The notes: generated by a model not told the origin, from the sequence alone. Numbered from the stretch's first letter, positions 37,183-49,395 are shown. The stretch is DNA of 64,000 bases from Clitopilus passeckerianus (GCA_944990035.1 CALYLX010000156.1:620001-684000), one strand, 5' to 3'. Numbers and translations are program-made.

Positions 37183-37364
37183 TAAGTTCCGAAGAACGCA
37201 CACGGGAGAAGCCTCCTTCCTTTTTATGGTATCGCGTCTAAGTGTATAATTTTAGATAATACGCATTTCTTGGGACTTTGTGGTATAAGAGCCAAGCTCA
37301 AGGTCCGAAGAACACCGATGGCAGAAGGACCTTACCTCCTTCCTTTTATGGTATCGCGTCTAAG
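37183..37364 (+). repeat. two direct repeats before the intact OTC gene
   Basis: Two copies of a roughly 60-nt block lie at about 37183..37241 and 37302..37364. Each begins GTCCGAAGAAC or GTTCCGAAGAAC and ends CCTCCTTCC followed by TTTTATGGTATCGCGTCTAAGT. The second copy abuts the region just upstream of the OTC start at 37462. Confidence 0.75.
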
Positions 37365-37461
37365 TCGCGTGGCGTATAAAATTCTTCCCCAACTTTTCTT
37401 GACTCATTCCCTCGCTATAAGAACTGCTCCTTTGGCTTTCCTTGCTTGACTCATTCCAATC

Positions 37462-38999
37462 ATGGCATCCACTCGCGCAGTCCCGCACTTAATGACCCTC
37501 GCTGACCTCTCACCAAAACAAATTCAACGCATCCTCCAACACTCTTACTACCTCAAACAACTCTCGAAACCATGGCTTGAGCCTCAAAACTCGGAGTACC
37601 AGAAAAATGCGGGGAAGATGAGGCTTCCGCCTCAGTCTCTGTTCAACAAGTCTATTGCTCTTTTATTCTCGAAGAGGAGCACCAGAACTCGTGTCGCTGC
37701 CGAGACGAGTGCCGTGCTGCTAGGTGGACGTGCGCTCTTCCTGGGACGGGAAGACATCCAGCTAGGCGTGAACGAGACTCCTAGGGATACGGCTCGTGTA
37801 ATTGGCGGAATGTGTCAAGGTATCTTTGCTCGTGTCGGGGAGCATGAGGAAATTGAGGTTTGTTTCTCCCTTTCTCCCGTCGTACAACACCCAAACTAAC
37901 CCGCCTTACCGCCCACAGGAACTAGCAAAACACTCCCCGGTCCCAGTCCTCAACGCCCTCTCCTCCCTCTGGCACCCTACCCAAATCCTCGCAGACCTCC
38001 TCACCCTACACGAGCACGCTCACCTCTTCTCCCCTCCCTCCTCCACCTCTTCCTCTTCCTCTGACGCTCTTACCGCCGCCAAAGACAAGAAAAAGAAAAA
38101 ATCCGGCCCGCACCATCTCCCACCCCTCCGCCCCCTAACAATCACCTACATCGGCGACTCCGCCAACGTCCTCCACGACATGCTCGTAACCTATCCCCGC
38201 CTCGGACACTCCCTCCGCATCGCTTCCCCCTCTAACGCTAAATACCGCGCTCCTCAGGCCGTGTGGGATAGGGTGGTGGAGACGGGATGTGATAAGGGGA
38301 TTTATTGGACTGAGGATCCGAGGGATGCCGTGAAAGGCGCGGATGTGGTGGTTACTGATACTTGGTTAGTTCTTCTTCTCCCTTTCGCTTCCTCGGAGAC
38401 ACGCCTAACTCCTCCAATAGGATCTCAATGGGCCAAGAAGCCGAAAAAGCCGAACGCCTCGCCGCCTTTGAGGGGTACCAAGTCACCGAAGCTCTATGCC
38501 GCGAGGGAGGTGCCAACCCGGATTGGAAGTTCTTGCATTGCTTGCCGAGGAAGAAGCAGGAGGTGGATGATGAGGTGTTCTATGGGGAGAGGAGTCTTGT
38601 GTTCCCTGAGGCGGATAATAGGAAGTGGACTATTATGGCTGCATTTGAGTGAGTTTACTTTTCTCTGAACTTTCTATATTCTTCTTTCCCGGCGGAGATG
38701 TGCTTCATGTGTCTGGTGGATGGACACTAATCCTTGCAACGAAAATGTTTACCTCCGTTATGCTAGGCCATTGCGGCTTGCTTCTATGCCTCCCTCGCGC
38801 ATCTTCCTTTTTGGGGTCGTTGCCTTTCCAATGCTACACATGTTTCTCTTCCCTTTCAAACCGTCATTCGTCTCCCTCAACCTTTGTTCTCTTTCCTACT
38901 GAACGCGAACGCCGAACTGACCTATTTTATAGCCTCTTGTTCGGCAAATGGGACCTCTCGGAGAAGGGGTGGTACCAAATGAAGGAGGAGAAGGAGTAA
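37462..38999 (+). CDS. ornithine carbamoyltransferase, intact copy 1
   Basis: It joins ornithine and carbamoyl phosphate to make citrulline in arginine biosynthesis. Four exons: 37462..37857, 37919..38364, 38421..38648 and 38933..38999. All catalytic blocks are present in the 378-residue product: STRTR for carbamoyl phosphate (residues 73-77), HPTQ (151-154), the SMG loop (near 283) and HCLP (320-323) for ornithine. A Ser- and Lys-rich insertion (about 172-195) precedes the ornithine domain. Family members in fungi are mitochondrial, but this start gives [10 protein letters not shown] without a clear presequence. Either an upstream exon is missed, or this copy is not imported. It heads a tandem array in which three further copies are broken. 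Confidence 0.88.
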
Positions 39000-39304
39000 G
39001 CAATTGGACACTGGGTATTAGGATCTCTGACGAGTCAGTTGTCGACGTTGAGGTCAAGGACTGGAAGGATTGACAGATGAAATCTAAATATAATTTTCGT
39101 TGTATATAGAAATGCTGATGCACTACGACGAAATATAAATAACGTTGACTTTTTTATTTTGTTTGTGGTGGAAATATATGAAGTGACGTTCGTAAAGTTC
39201 ATAATTGTAAACGGTGTAGTAAATGCATAGGGGGTTCGTGGCAAAAGATGTGGTCAGGTAAGATCTGGTAAGTAAAAAGTCCACGATGTAGGGTAGATGG
39301 CAAA

Positions 39305-39499
39305 TTATATAACCCAACGGTCGTTTGCAAACGGTAGGGAAACCGGAGCATGTGGGATCGGGGAGCTGGGATTCCTATCGTCATCACCATCATCGACCGC
39401 GTCTTGGGGGACACCTGAACCTTCCACAACGCTGGCGGATGCAGCATCCCTAGGACCATTCAACATATCAGAGGGGGTAATCGAACTGGAGTGCATTGA
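39305..39499 (-). pseudogene. untranslated tail of DUF6535 copy 1 beyond the stop
   Basis: After the TAA at 39500 the same frame continues with SSSITPSDML, an acidic middle and PVSLPFANDRWVI. This matches the C-terminal extensions of copy 2 (PVSLPLPIDS) and copy 4 (VVLPLTNDRWVI). The tail therefore was lost by a recent change at one or two codons. Confidence 0.65.
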
Positions 39500-42400
39500 T
39501 TAGTTATCGCTATTGAGGTCCATGTATCTTTCGAGGACGCTTTTGAAGTTGAAACGATCTCCATACCGGAAGTCGAGGTACACGAAAACGGCCTCGCAAG
39601 GAGCAGGCACCCTGCTTGGCTCTGCGGACTTGCACTCCTCGACTTTGCGCATCGATTCGGGGGAAAGCATCAACTTCGCTGCTTTGGCGAGATTTCGAGT
39701 TGCGTCCTCCGACTGAGGGAGCTTGAGATTCAGCCACAAGTGCCACATCCATGCTATGATGTCTAGTACGTTGCGGCTAAGTGACTCGGAGGGATTCTCT
39801 GTCCACCATCGACAGATCTCCAGAGTAACCTGAGAGAAACTGACTGACAAGTCCTCACCAACTGCTCGGGATGCCGGATTCCATCTTCCGAAGAGGCCTT
39901 TCACGCAGCTGATACATAGAATAAATTCCAAGGCATCCAAAATGTCATTTGCCGCCATGGGATCGTCCGGTGTTCGTAAAAAACGCTCGAGAAGTCTAGT
40001 CGTCAAGATGACGACCCGGGATGCCTTGACATCTTCACCGAAGGTGGGATCATCCCATGTCCATGAACTATCTCCAAGACAAAGCACGTTCTGCTCGACA
40101 TATCGGCGAACAACCTCGAAGTCCTGGGATACCTCTGCTCCGTCCTCCAGGGCGTCGATTGGAACGACCATCATGGCGACCATCGTCTCCAGAGCGATTT
40201 GGGAGGTATCACTATCATCGTATTTGGCATTTCTCAAGTCCTGCTGGAGTTTAAGGGCACATGTAAGCATGAGGGGTTTGATGTCTGTACCGGGGCCATA
40301 AAAGTTGGAAGCGAGCTGGGCATAAAGGCACTCCCTCATGGTGTTGTAGAAATCTCTGGTGATATCCCATCCATCGAGGGCACGTAGGGTAGTGCACCTT
40401 TCCCATATTCTCTGCGTAGACCCCCAGCCGTCAATCTGGGCTCGTTTGCAAATGAATGCAAGTGCTAAATCAATGTCACCGTCGGGCAGTTTTGGAAGTT
40501 GCAAACAGAGGCCAACGAGAACGTCGAGCCTTGCAAGCTGTGCTTGGGGTAAGGGTTTCTCTTTGTCAATTTGCGGTATAATGCTCCTGTCCGCTGGTGA
40601 TGTATATGACCACAGAACCTCGCGTCGGAAGGGGAAGCCCCACGTGATGTCCCCCGAAAGGTACTCGCTGAGAGCTGAGGTGGTCTGTTCAAACTCAAAT
40701 GGTTCCAAGTCTCTCGAAGCTTGTATAAATCGGCGGACTGCACGTCCTGCCCAATGAGGGGTAAGTTGAGAATTAATTGCACAAAGTACCGCAGCAGATA
40801 CGGCATATTTGCGATCATGTGTATCGCCTGATGTTGATCGGCTGCCATCGACAAGTGCATCCAGAGAATGTTCTGGGAACCAGAATTCCCGCGACGCCTT
40901 CACCAGATTGAACTGGTCACGCCGTTCCGCAAACACGAATGCCAGGGCCCACAATGCCTTTGGGCAAGCAATCGAACAGCGAGTACGATGCTTGTCATCA
41001 AACCAGGAGTTCGACGCGTTGAGCATAACGGAAGCAATCCTCAGGATGATATCGACTTGGGGATCTGTAGTTTCAACGAGGGCTTTTATGATATAGAGGT
41101 TGTTGTCGTGTACACCGCCGGCACCATAGATGGCGTCGGGAAGCGCTTCGATGAAAGGGAGGAGCTCTTGGTCGTTTGTGAGCGATGAAAGAGCCCAGGT
41201 GATGGATAGGACATCTCGGTTTGCGTCGGGATTCTGGGAAGCAGCCAACACTTCATCTGAAAGGTCGCGGGGCTTTCCTGGGTCCTGTGGAGGTGGCTTA
41301 TAAACAACGGGGAGAACTGGGAGAGTGCTGAGAAATGAGTAGACGGAGTACACAGACATTCTCATTATGCGTCCAGCTGTCTTAATTCTTTGCGAAATCG
41401 AGGAAGGGCCTAAAGGATAACGCGGATAATGAAGAGTTGGAAGAATGGGGACTATAATGGCATGTGGTACGTATATGAAAGCACCGGAGACATTGAATTG
41501 GGATGTCTTGAAGGCCGCCCTAGCCACCGGAAGCACCTTATGTGAAAACCCTTGTCGAATTTTCCACATAATCGCAAAAGCAATATAGACAGGCGCTCGC
41601 AGTACTTTCCATGCGACCCGAGCAGGGGGCCGTGCATATCCCTGCCAGACTTTCCATGTAATTGGTGATAGGGGGGTTTGATATGGAGAATTAAGGGCTA
41701 TTAGAGGCCAGATGGTGAAGCCGGTGTAAACAGTTGTGACGACTGTCAATGCGACACCAACGATGTAAGTTAATACTAGATTGACATCTCGCAAGAAAGC
41801 GATCAAACCGCCGAGGAATAGGAAAAGGGAGAGGTGGAGCATGGAGGGGATCAGGTTTACGACTGTGTGCATCTGGAAATTCTTGAGTCCAAAGTAGAGG
41901 AATGAGAACAAACGGGCGTGGGCCGTTGATGAACGGAGTCGACCGGTCTTGTGCATAAACTGGCGACTCCACTGCTGCACGAATGTGGCGAGGAATGCAC
42001 AGCAGATGGCGAGAAGGAGGCTCGAGAACCATAAGATGTTGCAGGCTACGGCTGCCGGGCTTGGTGTGAATTCGTCCCTGTAATCCTTCGCAATGTTGCT
42101 GCTATTAGAGAGGAAGACCAGCTGGTCTGAAATGCGATGTAGAAGTGCGACTGAAGCGTCAGCAGGGTCTTCTTGTAATTTTTGATAACTTTCGATGACG
42201 AATGCGGTTAGGACAGCGGAGTAGAGACCGGACTAGCATACGTTCAGTACAGTACAGTACATCGAAAAAGATAATACCCTGAGGGTGACTTACAAAGACT
42301 AGGGTGACATCCATATCGTCCTTCCAGCTCTGAACAAGTGCTTTGTCATATTGCTCAGCTTCTTGAACATAGACTTCCATAAGTCTGCCGCATGCTTCGT

Positions 42401-42502
42401 CGTCTGATTTCTTTTGTTTGGGTGCTGATTTGTGTTTGCTTTATATCAGTTCCGGACATAAGTTCATAAGCAATAAGACGAACCCGGGTCGGAATCGCTC
42501 AT
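39500..42502 (-). CDS. DUF6535 membrane protein, array copy 1
   Basis: A large protein of the DUF6535 family, common and expanded in Agaricomycetes, with unknown function. Three exons: 42484..42502 (MSDSDP), 42294..42424 (DDEACGRLMEVYVQEAEQYD, ending SWKDDMDVTLVF) and 39500..42232. The N-terminal third has several membrane segments around LTAFVIESYQKLQED, NILWFSSLLLAICCAFLATF and LHLSLFLFLGGLIAFL. The cytoplasmic remainder is helical and resembles ARM/HEAT-type repeats, with the marker block FDDKHRTRCSIACPKALWALAFV. Compared with copies 2 and 4 the tail is cut short by a TAA at 39500, although about 63 further codons of homologous tail remain open downstream. Confidence 0.82.
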
Positions 42503-43390
42503 TGGCCAATACTTGGATAGAAAAGGTGGCGGGTGCTAGTATGTGGTTCCCCAGAGAGAGAGAAGCGCTTGAGCGCTTGTTGCCTTGCAGTTTTCAGCAT
42601 TTTGCACGCCAATCAAGGTAGAGTTGTGATCGTCTTGACAGAGCAAGATCAATTAGATGCCATCCAGTGCCGGCATAAGATGAAGCACTTCAACATCACC
42701 AAGAAGAGAATCAACGATGCCTCTTTTAGCAATCCGATCCCACGTACATACCGTACGCTCGAGCGCTAAACGTGGAATCTGCCGTTCTCCTTTTAGCCTT
42801 CCAATCCGACAGCCGCTCACCACCAAAGCACTTGCTGTACTCGCGGGCATGCTCCAGAAAATGCCCGCCATCCAAAGGAGCCCCTCTTCTTTGCTTCCCC
42901 TGTGAACCCGGGTGCCGCGCTCTTCAAAAGAATGGTATAGTTGAGACCAGTGAACGCCGCCATCTTTTGGTAAGTCTCCCTTTCTTCCCATGACGAGTTT
43001 ATTCTACAGCTTCTTTTCATCGTCTTCTTGCTTGTCCGCCCCACCGAATCTAAACCACTTACTTACTGCTCCATATTCCGTCTAGGATATCCATCAAGTG
43101 AGGGACTCGACTTCACGCCAGCCATGATGCATGAACGCCGCGATCTGTTGGTGAGCCTCCTTTCTCTCTTTGCCGAGGTTTGTTCCACAGTACCTTTTCC
43201 TCTCCGCCTAACCCTCTTCAATGCTATTTAGGATATCCACCAAGCAAGGGCTCGATTCTCGGCTAACCATGACGTTCGCTCGTACATTCCCTACCTAATG
43301 GCTCTCAGCATCTTTCCAAATGTCGCATGGCGTATCAAATTCTTCCCCCTCGTGCTTCTTGGCTCATTCGCTCGCGTCTGCTCGACTACC
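42503..43390. promoter_or_regulatory. bidirectional intergenic region between DUF6535-1 and OTC copy 2
   Basis: Two genes diverge from this 0.9-kb stretch. It contains AGCGCTTGAGCGCT near 42564, a related ACGCTCGAGCGCT near 42755 preceded by GCCTCTTTTAGCAATCCGATCCCACGT, and two blocks beginning AGGATATCCA (near 43085 and 43212). Close versions of these blocks lie in the same position at 48290..48720, and weaker ones near 54800..54900. Confidence 0.55.
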
Positions 43391-44823
43391 ATGGCATCCA
43401 CTCACGCAGTCCTCGACTTGACGGCCCTCGCTGACCTCTTTGTAAGATAAATTTACTCAGGCGACTCTCAATACCAAGGCTCGCGTCCTAGCACTCGGAG
43501 TACCAGACAAACGCGGGCAAGATGCACCTCCCGCCTCAACGTTCAACTTCTGTTCAACGCGTCGATTGCACTTTTATTCTCGAAGAGGGGCGCCCGGGCT
43601 TGCGTTGCTGCTGAGACCAGTGCTGCTTTACTTGGCTGACGTGCGTTCTTCTTGGGGAAGGGGGAGATCCAGTTGGGCGAATTAGACGCCAAGAGATACA
43701 GCTCGCTCCATAGGTGAGATGTATCAAGGCATCTTTGCTCGTGGTGGGGAGCATGCAGGCATTAAGGTTCGTTTCTCCCTCTCTCCCTCCCATAACCACG
43801 AAATTAATGTACATCAACAAAACCAGGAACAAGCAAAATACTCCCCCGTCCCCGTCCTCAACGCCCTCTCCTCCCTCTGGCGCCCAACCCAAATCCTCGC
43901 AGACCTCCTCACCTTACACGAACACGCTCACCTTTTCTCTCCTCCCACCTCCCCCACCATCTCCTCCACCTCTAACGCTCTCACCGCTGCCAAAGACAAG
44001 AAAAAGAAAAAATCCGGGCCCACCACCTCCCACCTCTCCGCCCCCTAACAATCACCTACATCGGCGACTCCGCCAACGTCCTACACGACATGTTCGTCAC
44101 CTACCCCCGCCTCGGACAGACCCTCCGCATCGCCTCCCCCTCTTCCCCGGAATACCGTGCTCCCGCTGCCGTATGGGACCGCGTCATCCAAACTGGGTGC
44201 GACAAAGGCACCCACCAGACTAAAGACCCCAACGACGCTATCAAAGGTGCAGATGTCGTTGTTACAGATATTTGGATCTCCATGGGCCAAGAAGCTGAGA
44301 AGGAGGAACGACTGAACGCGTTTGAGGGGCATCGGGTTACGGAGGAGTTGGCGAGGGTGGGTGGGGCGAATCCGGATTGGAAGTTCTTGCATTGCTTGCC
44401 GAGGAAACAACAAGAGGTGGATGATGAGGTTTTCTATGGAGAGAGGAGTCTTGTGTTCCCTGAGGCGGATAATAGGAAGTGGACTATCATGGCTGCGTTT
44501 GAGTGAGTGCCGTGTTCCCGTTTCTACTTTTCTGGTTTTGGTTTTGTTCTTGTGTGACGTGGATTGGATGGGTGGGGAAGACCGAAGGGTCGTTATGCCT
44601 CAAAGCTCCCCAAATCATACTTTGCCTCACCGCGCCTTCGTGCTTCGAGCATTCCTCAAGGACGTAGCTTCAAACATTTTCTGTTCGTAACTTTCATCTT
44701 CCTTCCTCCACTGTCTTTAACAAGAACATAAACTGAATCAACCTTCTTCTTTTCAGCCTCCTGTTCGGTAAATGGGACCTCTCAGAGAAGGGGTGGTATC
44801 AGATGAAGGAGGAGAAGGATTAG
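43391..44823 (+). pseudogene. ornithine carbamoyltransferase copy 2, broken
   Basis: This is a decayed paralogue of the gene at 37462. The ATG and the first codons (MASTHAVLDLTALADLF) are kept, but a stop follows at once (TAA near 43448). More losses occur in the STRTR region, now GARACV, and an in-frame TGA falls near 43637. The later part still encodes [13 protein letters not shown], with HPTQ changed to RPTQ. A one-base deletion near 44020 then breaks the frame before the ornithine domain, which is itself open from about 44090 to 44506 with [15 protein letters not shown]. The intron after the TW codon in copy 1 is precisely absent here, whereas the last intron is present. Truncated products cannot be excluded but a whole enzyme cannot be made. 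Confidence 0.85.
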
Positions 44824-45112
44824 CTGCTCGGTTTGAAGATGTCCAGCTAGTTAGGTTGACAATTTCGGGTCAAAGACAGGAAGGATTTGCATATGAGATC
44901 TAACTACATTTTGTCGTACATTTCGAGATGATATACTACGACGAAATACAAAGAAATGCCTTCTTGATTTGTGGAATGTTAGGACTGTATCGACGCTCGT
45001 AAAATTCATAAATCTAAATGCTATAACAAAGGCGTACGGGTACGTGGCAAGAGACGTAATCTGGTGATAAGTAAAAAGTCCATGATGTAGGCTACATGGC
45101 GAATTGCATGAC

Positions 45113-48100
45113 CTAAGAGTCGATGGGCAATGGTAAGGAAACTGGAGCTTGGGGGATCGGGGAGCTGGGACTACTATCACCACCACCATCATCGGCGACC
45201 TGCTTGGGGACACCTGGACCTTCCTCTATAACGGCCGTTGCAGCATCCCCAGCATCATTTGAGGGGTCAGAGTGGGTGTTCGAACTATGGGATTCAGAGG
45301 GCATTGTTTGGTCGTTGCTTCGGAGGTTATTGTATCTGTCGAGGACTACCTCAAATTTGAAGCGACGGTTCAAATCAGGGTCGTCCACGATTAGGGCGAC
45401 GGTCTCGCAAGGTGCAGGCACCCGGCTTGGTTGTTTGGACTTGCACTCCTCGACTTTGTGCATCGATTCAGGTGAAAGCATCAATTTCGCTGCTGTTGCG
45501 AGATTTCCAGTTGCTTCCTCCGACTGAGGGAGCTCGAGATTCCGCCAGACCTCCCACATCCAGAATACGATGTCCAGTACGTTCCGGCTCAGTGACTCGG
45601 AGGGGCTCTCTGCCCACCATTGACAAATTTCCAGAGTAGCCTTGGAGAAAATGGCCACCAGTTCTTCGCCGACTGCTCGCAGAGGCAACTCCCGGAGGTC
45701 GTAGTACTTGAAGAGGTGGCTGTCGTAGCAGATGAATGAAATGAACTCCAATGCATCTAGAATGTCATTCACAGGCGTAGGATCGTCCGATGCTCGTAAA
45801 AAACGCTGGAGGAGTCTAGTGGTCAAGATGACGACCCGGGAAGCCTTGGCATCTTCACCGTGATCACCCCATCTCCACGATCTATCTTCAAGGCGAAACA
45901 CGTTCTGCTCGACATATCGGCGAATAAACTCGAAGTCCAGGGATACCTCTGTTCCCTCCCCCGGGACATCGACCAGAACGACCCTCATGGCGACCATTGT
46001 CTCCAGAGCTGTTTGGGAGGTGTCACTGTTATCGTCCTCGGAATTCTCATTGAGTATTCGAACGCATGCAAGCACGAGGGGATCGATGTTTGGCGCGGTG
46101 TATTTGGCGGAGGAGAGTAGGGCATAAAAACCCTCCCTCATGGCGTTGCAAAAATGTCTGCTGACATTGCATTCCTGGAGGGCAGGGAGATTACTAATAG
46201 CACACGTTTCCCATACCCTCTGCGTAGACCCCCAGCCGTCAATCTCTGCTCGTTTGTAGATAAATTCGAGCACCAAATCAACGTCACCGCGTGGCAAAAC
46301 TGGAAGTTGCAGGCAGAGGCCAACGAGAGCGTCAAACCTGGCAATCTGTTCTTGAGGCAAGGGGTTCTCTTTGCCTATTCGCGGTACAATCCTCCTTTCG
46401 GTCTCTGATGAAAGGGGCCAGGCAACGAAAATTGAGAACTGCCGGCTCAACGCTATGCCTCCGGAGAGGTACTTGCTGAGAGTTGAGATGGTCCGTTCAA
46501 ACTCAAATGGCTTCAAGTTCAGCTCTCCGGATGCTTGTAGAAATAGGCGGACTGCAAATCCTGCCGATTCGGGGGTAAGGCGAGAATCAATTGCACAAAG
46601 TACTCCAGCAGATAGGGCATATTTGCGACCAGGTGGATCGCCTGATGCTGATCGGATGTCATCATCAAGTGCGTCGAGAAGATGTTCTGGGAACCAGAAT
46701 TCCCGTGATGCCTTCGCCAGATCGAACTGGTCACGCCGTTCCGAAAATATGAATGCCAGGGCCCACAAGGCCTTTGGGCAAGCAATTGAACAACGAATAC
46801 GATGCTTGTCATCGAACCAAGAATTGGATGCATTGGTCATAAGGGATGTGATTCTGAGGATGATATCGGATTGGGGATCGGTGGTTTCGACGAGGGCTTT
46901 GGTAAGATGAAGGTTGTTGTCACGAATAATGAAGTCTGGGCCATAGATGGCATCGGGGAGTGCTTCTACAAACTGGAGGAGCTGAGGGTCGTTTGTGATG
47001 GATGAGAGCGTCCATGAGATTGCCTGAGCATCTCGATCTTTATCATCCTTCTGGGAGGCTCCCAACACATAGGATGAAAGGCTATGAGGTTTCTTCTCCA
47101 AGTGCGGGTCAACTGTGGCCGTTGCAGGTTCGGATGCTATAGAATCCTTCAGGACTTTACAGAAGGTGGTGAAGGAGGTTGCACTTTGTTGTAAGAATCT
47201 CGAAAAGGTGGTGGAAATGTGGGATATAGTAGTGGCAATTCTCTTCCAAACGGGTGGCAGTTGCTCGGGGGGATGGCAGTGGCTCGGTAGATCGGGATCA
47301 GGCGTCCGCTCCCGCGCGTTTGGTGCACCATCACGGGTTCCTGCAAACGGAACAAGCGTAAATCTAATCGCCTCCCATATTTGCCAGGCCATCGGAGAAA
47401 GGGGTGTTTGATAGGGAGAACTGGGCGCCAACAGTGGCCAGATGGTGAAGGCAAAATATATAAGGGTGACAACAGCCAGAGCTCCGACGACGATATATGT
47501 CAAGACTAGGCTGACATCGCGCAAGAATGCGATCAATCCGCCGAGGAATAGAAAAAGAGATAGATGGAGCATGGAGGGGATAACGTTTACGACAGTGTGC
47601 ATCTGGAAGGTCTTGAGTCCGAAGTAGAGAAATGAGAACAGGCGGGCATGAGCCGTCGATGAACGGAGCCGGCCAGTCTTGTGCAAGAATTGCCGACTCC
47701 ACTGCTGCACGAATGTCGCCAGGAATGCACAACAGAGGGCGAGAATGAGGCTTAAGAACCATAGGATATTACATGCCACAGCGGCAGGCGTTGGCGTGAA
47801 TACGTCGCTTGGCGCCTCGGTGATGCTGCTGCTGTTCGAAAGGGAGACCAGTTGGCGTAGAAGAGCCACTGAAGTATCGGCAGGGCCTTCCTGGAGTTTT
47901 TGATAACTTTCAATGACGAAAGCGGTGAGGACGGCGGAGTAGAGACCGGACTAGCATAGGATATACATGCGATTGAGAAAGGATACACCTATAATTTGAA
48001 GTCAACTCACGAAGACGAGGGTTACGTCCATATCGTCCTTCCAACTGCTAACAAGCCCTTCATCGTATTGCTTTGCTTCCTGAACGTAGACTTCCAGAAG

Positions 48101-48225
48101 TCTGCCACATGCTTCGTCGTCCGATTTCTTCTTTTGCTCGGGTGCTGATACGGGTGTACTTCACATTAGTTCCAGAAATAGGATTCATAAGCAGGATACG
48201 ACGAACTCGGGTCGGAATTGTTCAT
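45113..48225 (-). CDS. DUF6535 membrane protein, array copy 2
   Basis: This is the second tandem copy, about 1000 residues. Exon 1 starts at 48225 (MNNSDP). Exon 2 encodes KKKSDDEACGRLLEVYVQEA and ends DMDVTLVF, and the long last exon ends at 45113. The membrane segments and the FDDKHRIRCSIACPKALWALAF block are kept. Unlike copy 1 it retains a Ser/Asp-rich C-terminal extension of about 65 residues (ESHSSNTHSDPSNDAGD onward), ending PLPIDS where copies 1 and 4 have NDRWVI. The stop is TAG at 45118 in the position of the tryptophan codon, so the last residues are lost. Middle-domain sequence differs most from the other copies. Confidence 0.82.
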
Positions 48226-48789
48226 TGGCCAGTCCTTGGATGGAACAGATGGTGAGTGTGTTCGCCTCAACACGAGTTCCCGGAACGAAATCAACGGTGC
48301 CTCTTTTGGTAATCCGATTCCACGTGGCGTCAAGCGCTTGAGCGCTAAACGTCCAAGCCAGGGCCCAGGGAATCTGCCGTTCTCCATTTAGTTTTCCAAT
48401 CCCACGGCGCCAAAACCTCAATCTCTTGCTGAGTTCGCCAACATGCTGAAGGAAATGCTCGCTACTCAAAGAAGTTGTCCGTCTTTGCCTCTCTGTCGAT
48501 CCATATGCTACGCTCCTTGAAGGGCTAAATGGCTGTGACCGGGAGTGGAGGTAGTGAACGGTCGAGGCGCGATCCGAACATTATTCGGTGAGTCTCCTCT
48601 TCTCTCTTTGACCAGTTTCACTCTTCCGTTTCGTTTCCTGGCCTTCTTTCTCGTTCTTTCCACCTGCTTACTTTCTACACTCCTTCTAGGATCTCCATCG
48701 AGTAAGGGACTCGATTTCAAGTCGGTCATGACCTCTCTTTCCCCACAACGTCTTCGCTCATTCTCTCGCTATAAGAACCCTCCTCTGGC

Positions 48790-49395
48790 TTGACAGATTC
48801 CTTCAGCTCACCCATAGCATCCACTCGTGCAATCCTGCACTTGATGCACGATGACCCTAGCCGATATCGCCCAGAACAAATCCAACGCATCCTCCAGCAC
48901 TCCAAGTACCTCACATGGCTCGAGCATCAAAACTCGGAGTACCAGAAAAACGCTGGGAAGATGCGGTTCCCACCCCAGTCTCTCTTCAACGAGTCCATTG
49001 CTCTCTGGTATCCCAGAAGAAGTACTAGGACTCGTGCCGCTGCTTTCATCAGCCTTTCCTTTACCTCTTGGGAGCGGGGACGTCGAGCCGGGTGTCAACG
49101 AGACTCCCTGGAATACTGCCCAAGTCATTGGAGGTATATGTTTGTCCCAGTCAGAAAACAAGGAGTGGTCAATTACGGCTGCGTTTGGGTATGTCATTTG
49201 AGCAAATTTTCTGTCTCATTTCATGTCACGTCGAGCATGCCGTTCCGTCTCTACTACGGTTCTACCCTTCTATCCACTATTTCGAGTCATCTCCTTCTCT
49301 TCTTCAAAAATTCTCTCTATATAGAACTAATTCGTCTGGTTTCAGAGTCTCTTGCTCTCCTAAAACGGTTGGTACCCGATGAAGGGGAAGGATAA
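48790..49395 (+). pseudogene. ornithine carbamoyltransferase copy 3, broken
   Basis: The OTC start codon has become ATA (CCCATAGCATCC at about 48813), but an ATG 24 nt upstream is in frame. A 201-codon frame therefore opens with MTDSFSSPIASTRAIL. It follows OTC through [30 protein letters not shown] and STRTR, then shifts frame. In the OTC frame, VNETPWNTAQVIGGIC runs directly into KEWSITAAF, so a large internal piece holding HPTQ, the SMG loop and HCLP has been deleted. The last exon is recognisable only as VPDEGEG. No catalytic ornithine domain remains. Confidence 0.8.

Noticed and set aside
43714..44223. Plus-strand 169-codon frame rich in proline
   Set aside because: It is an out-of-frame reading across broken OTC copy 2.
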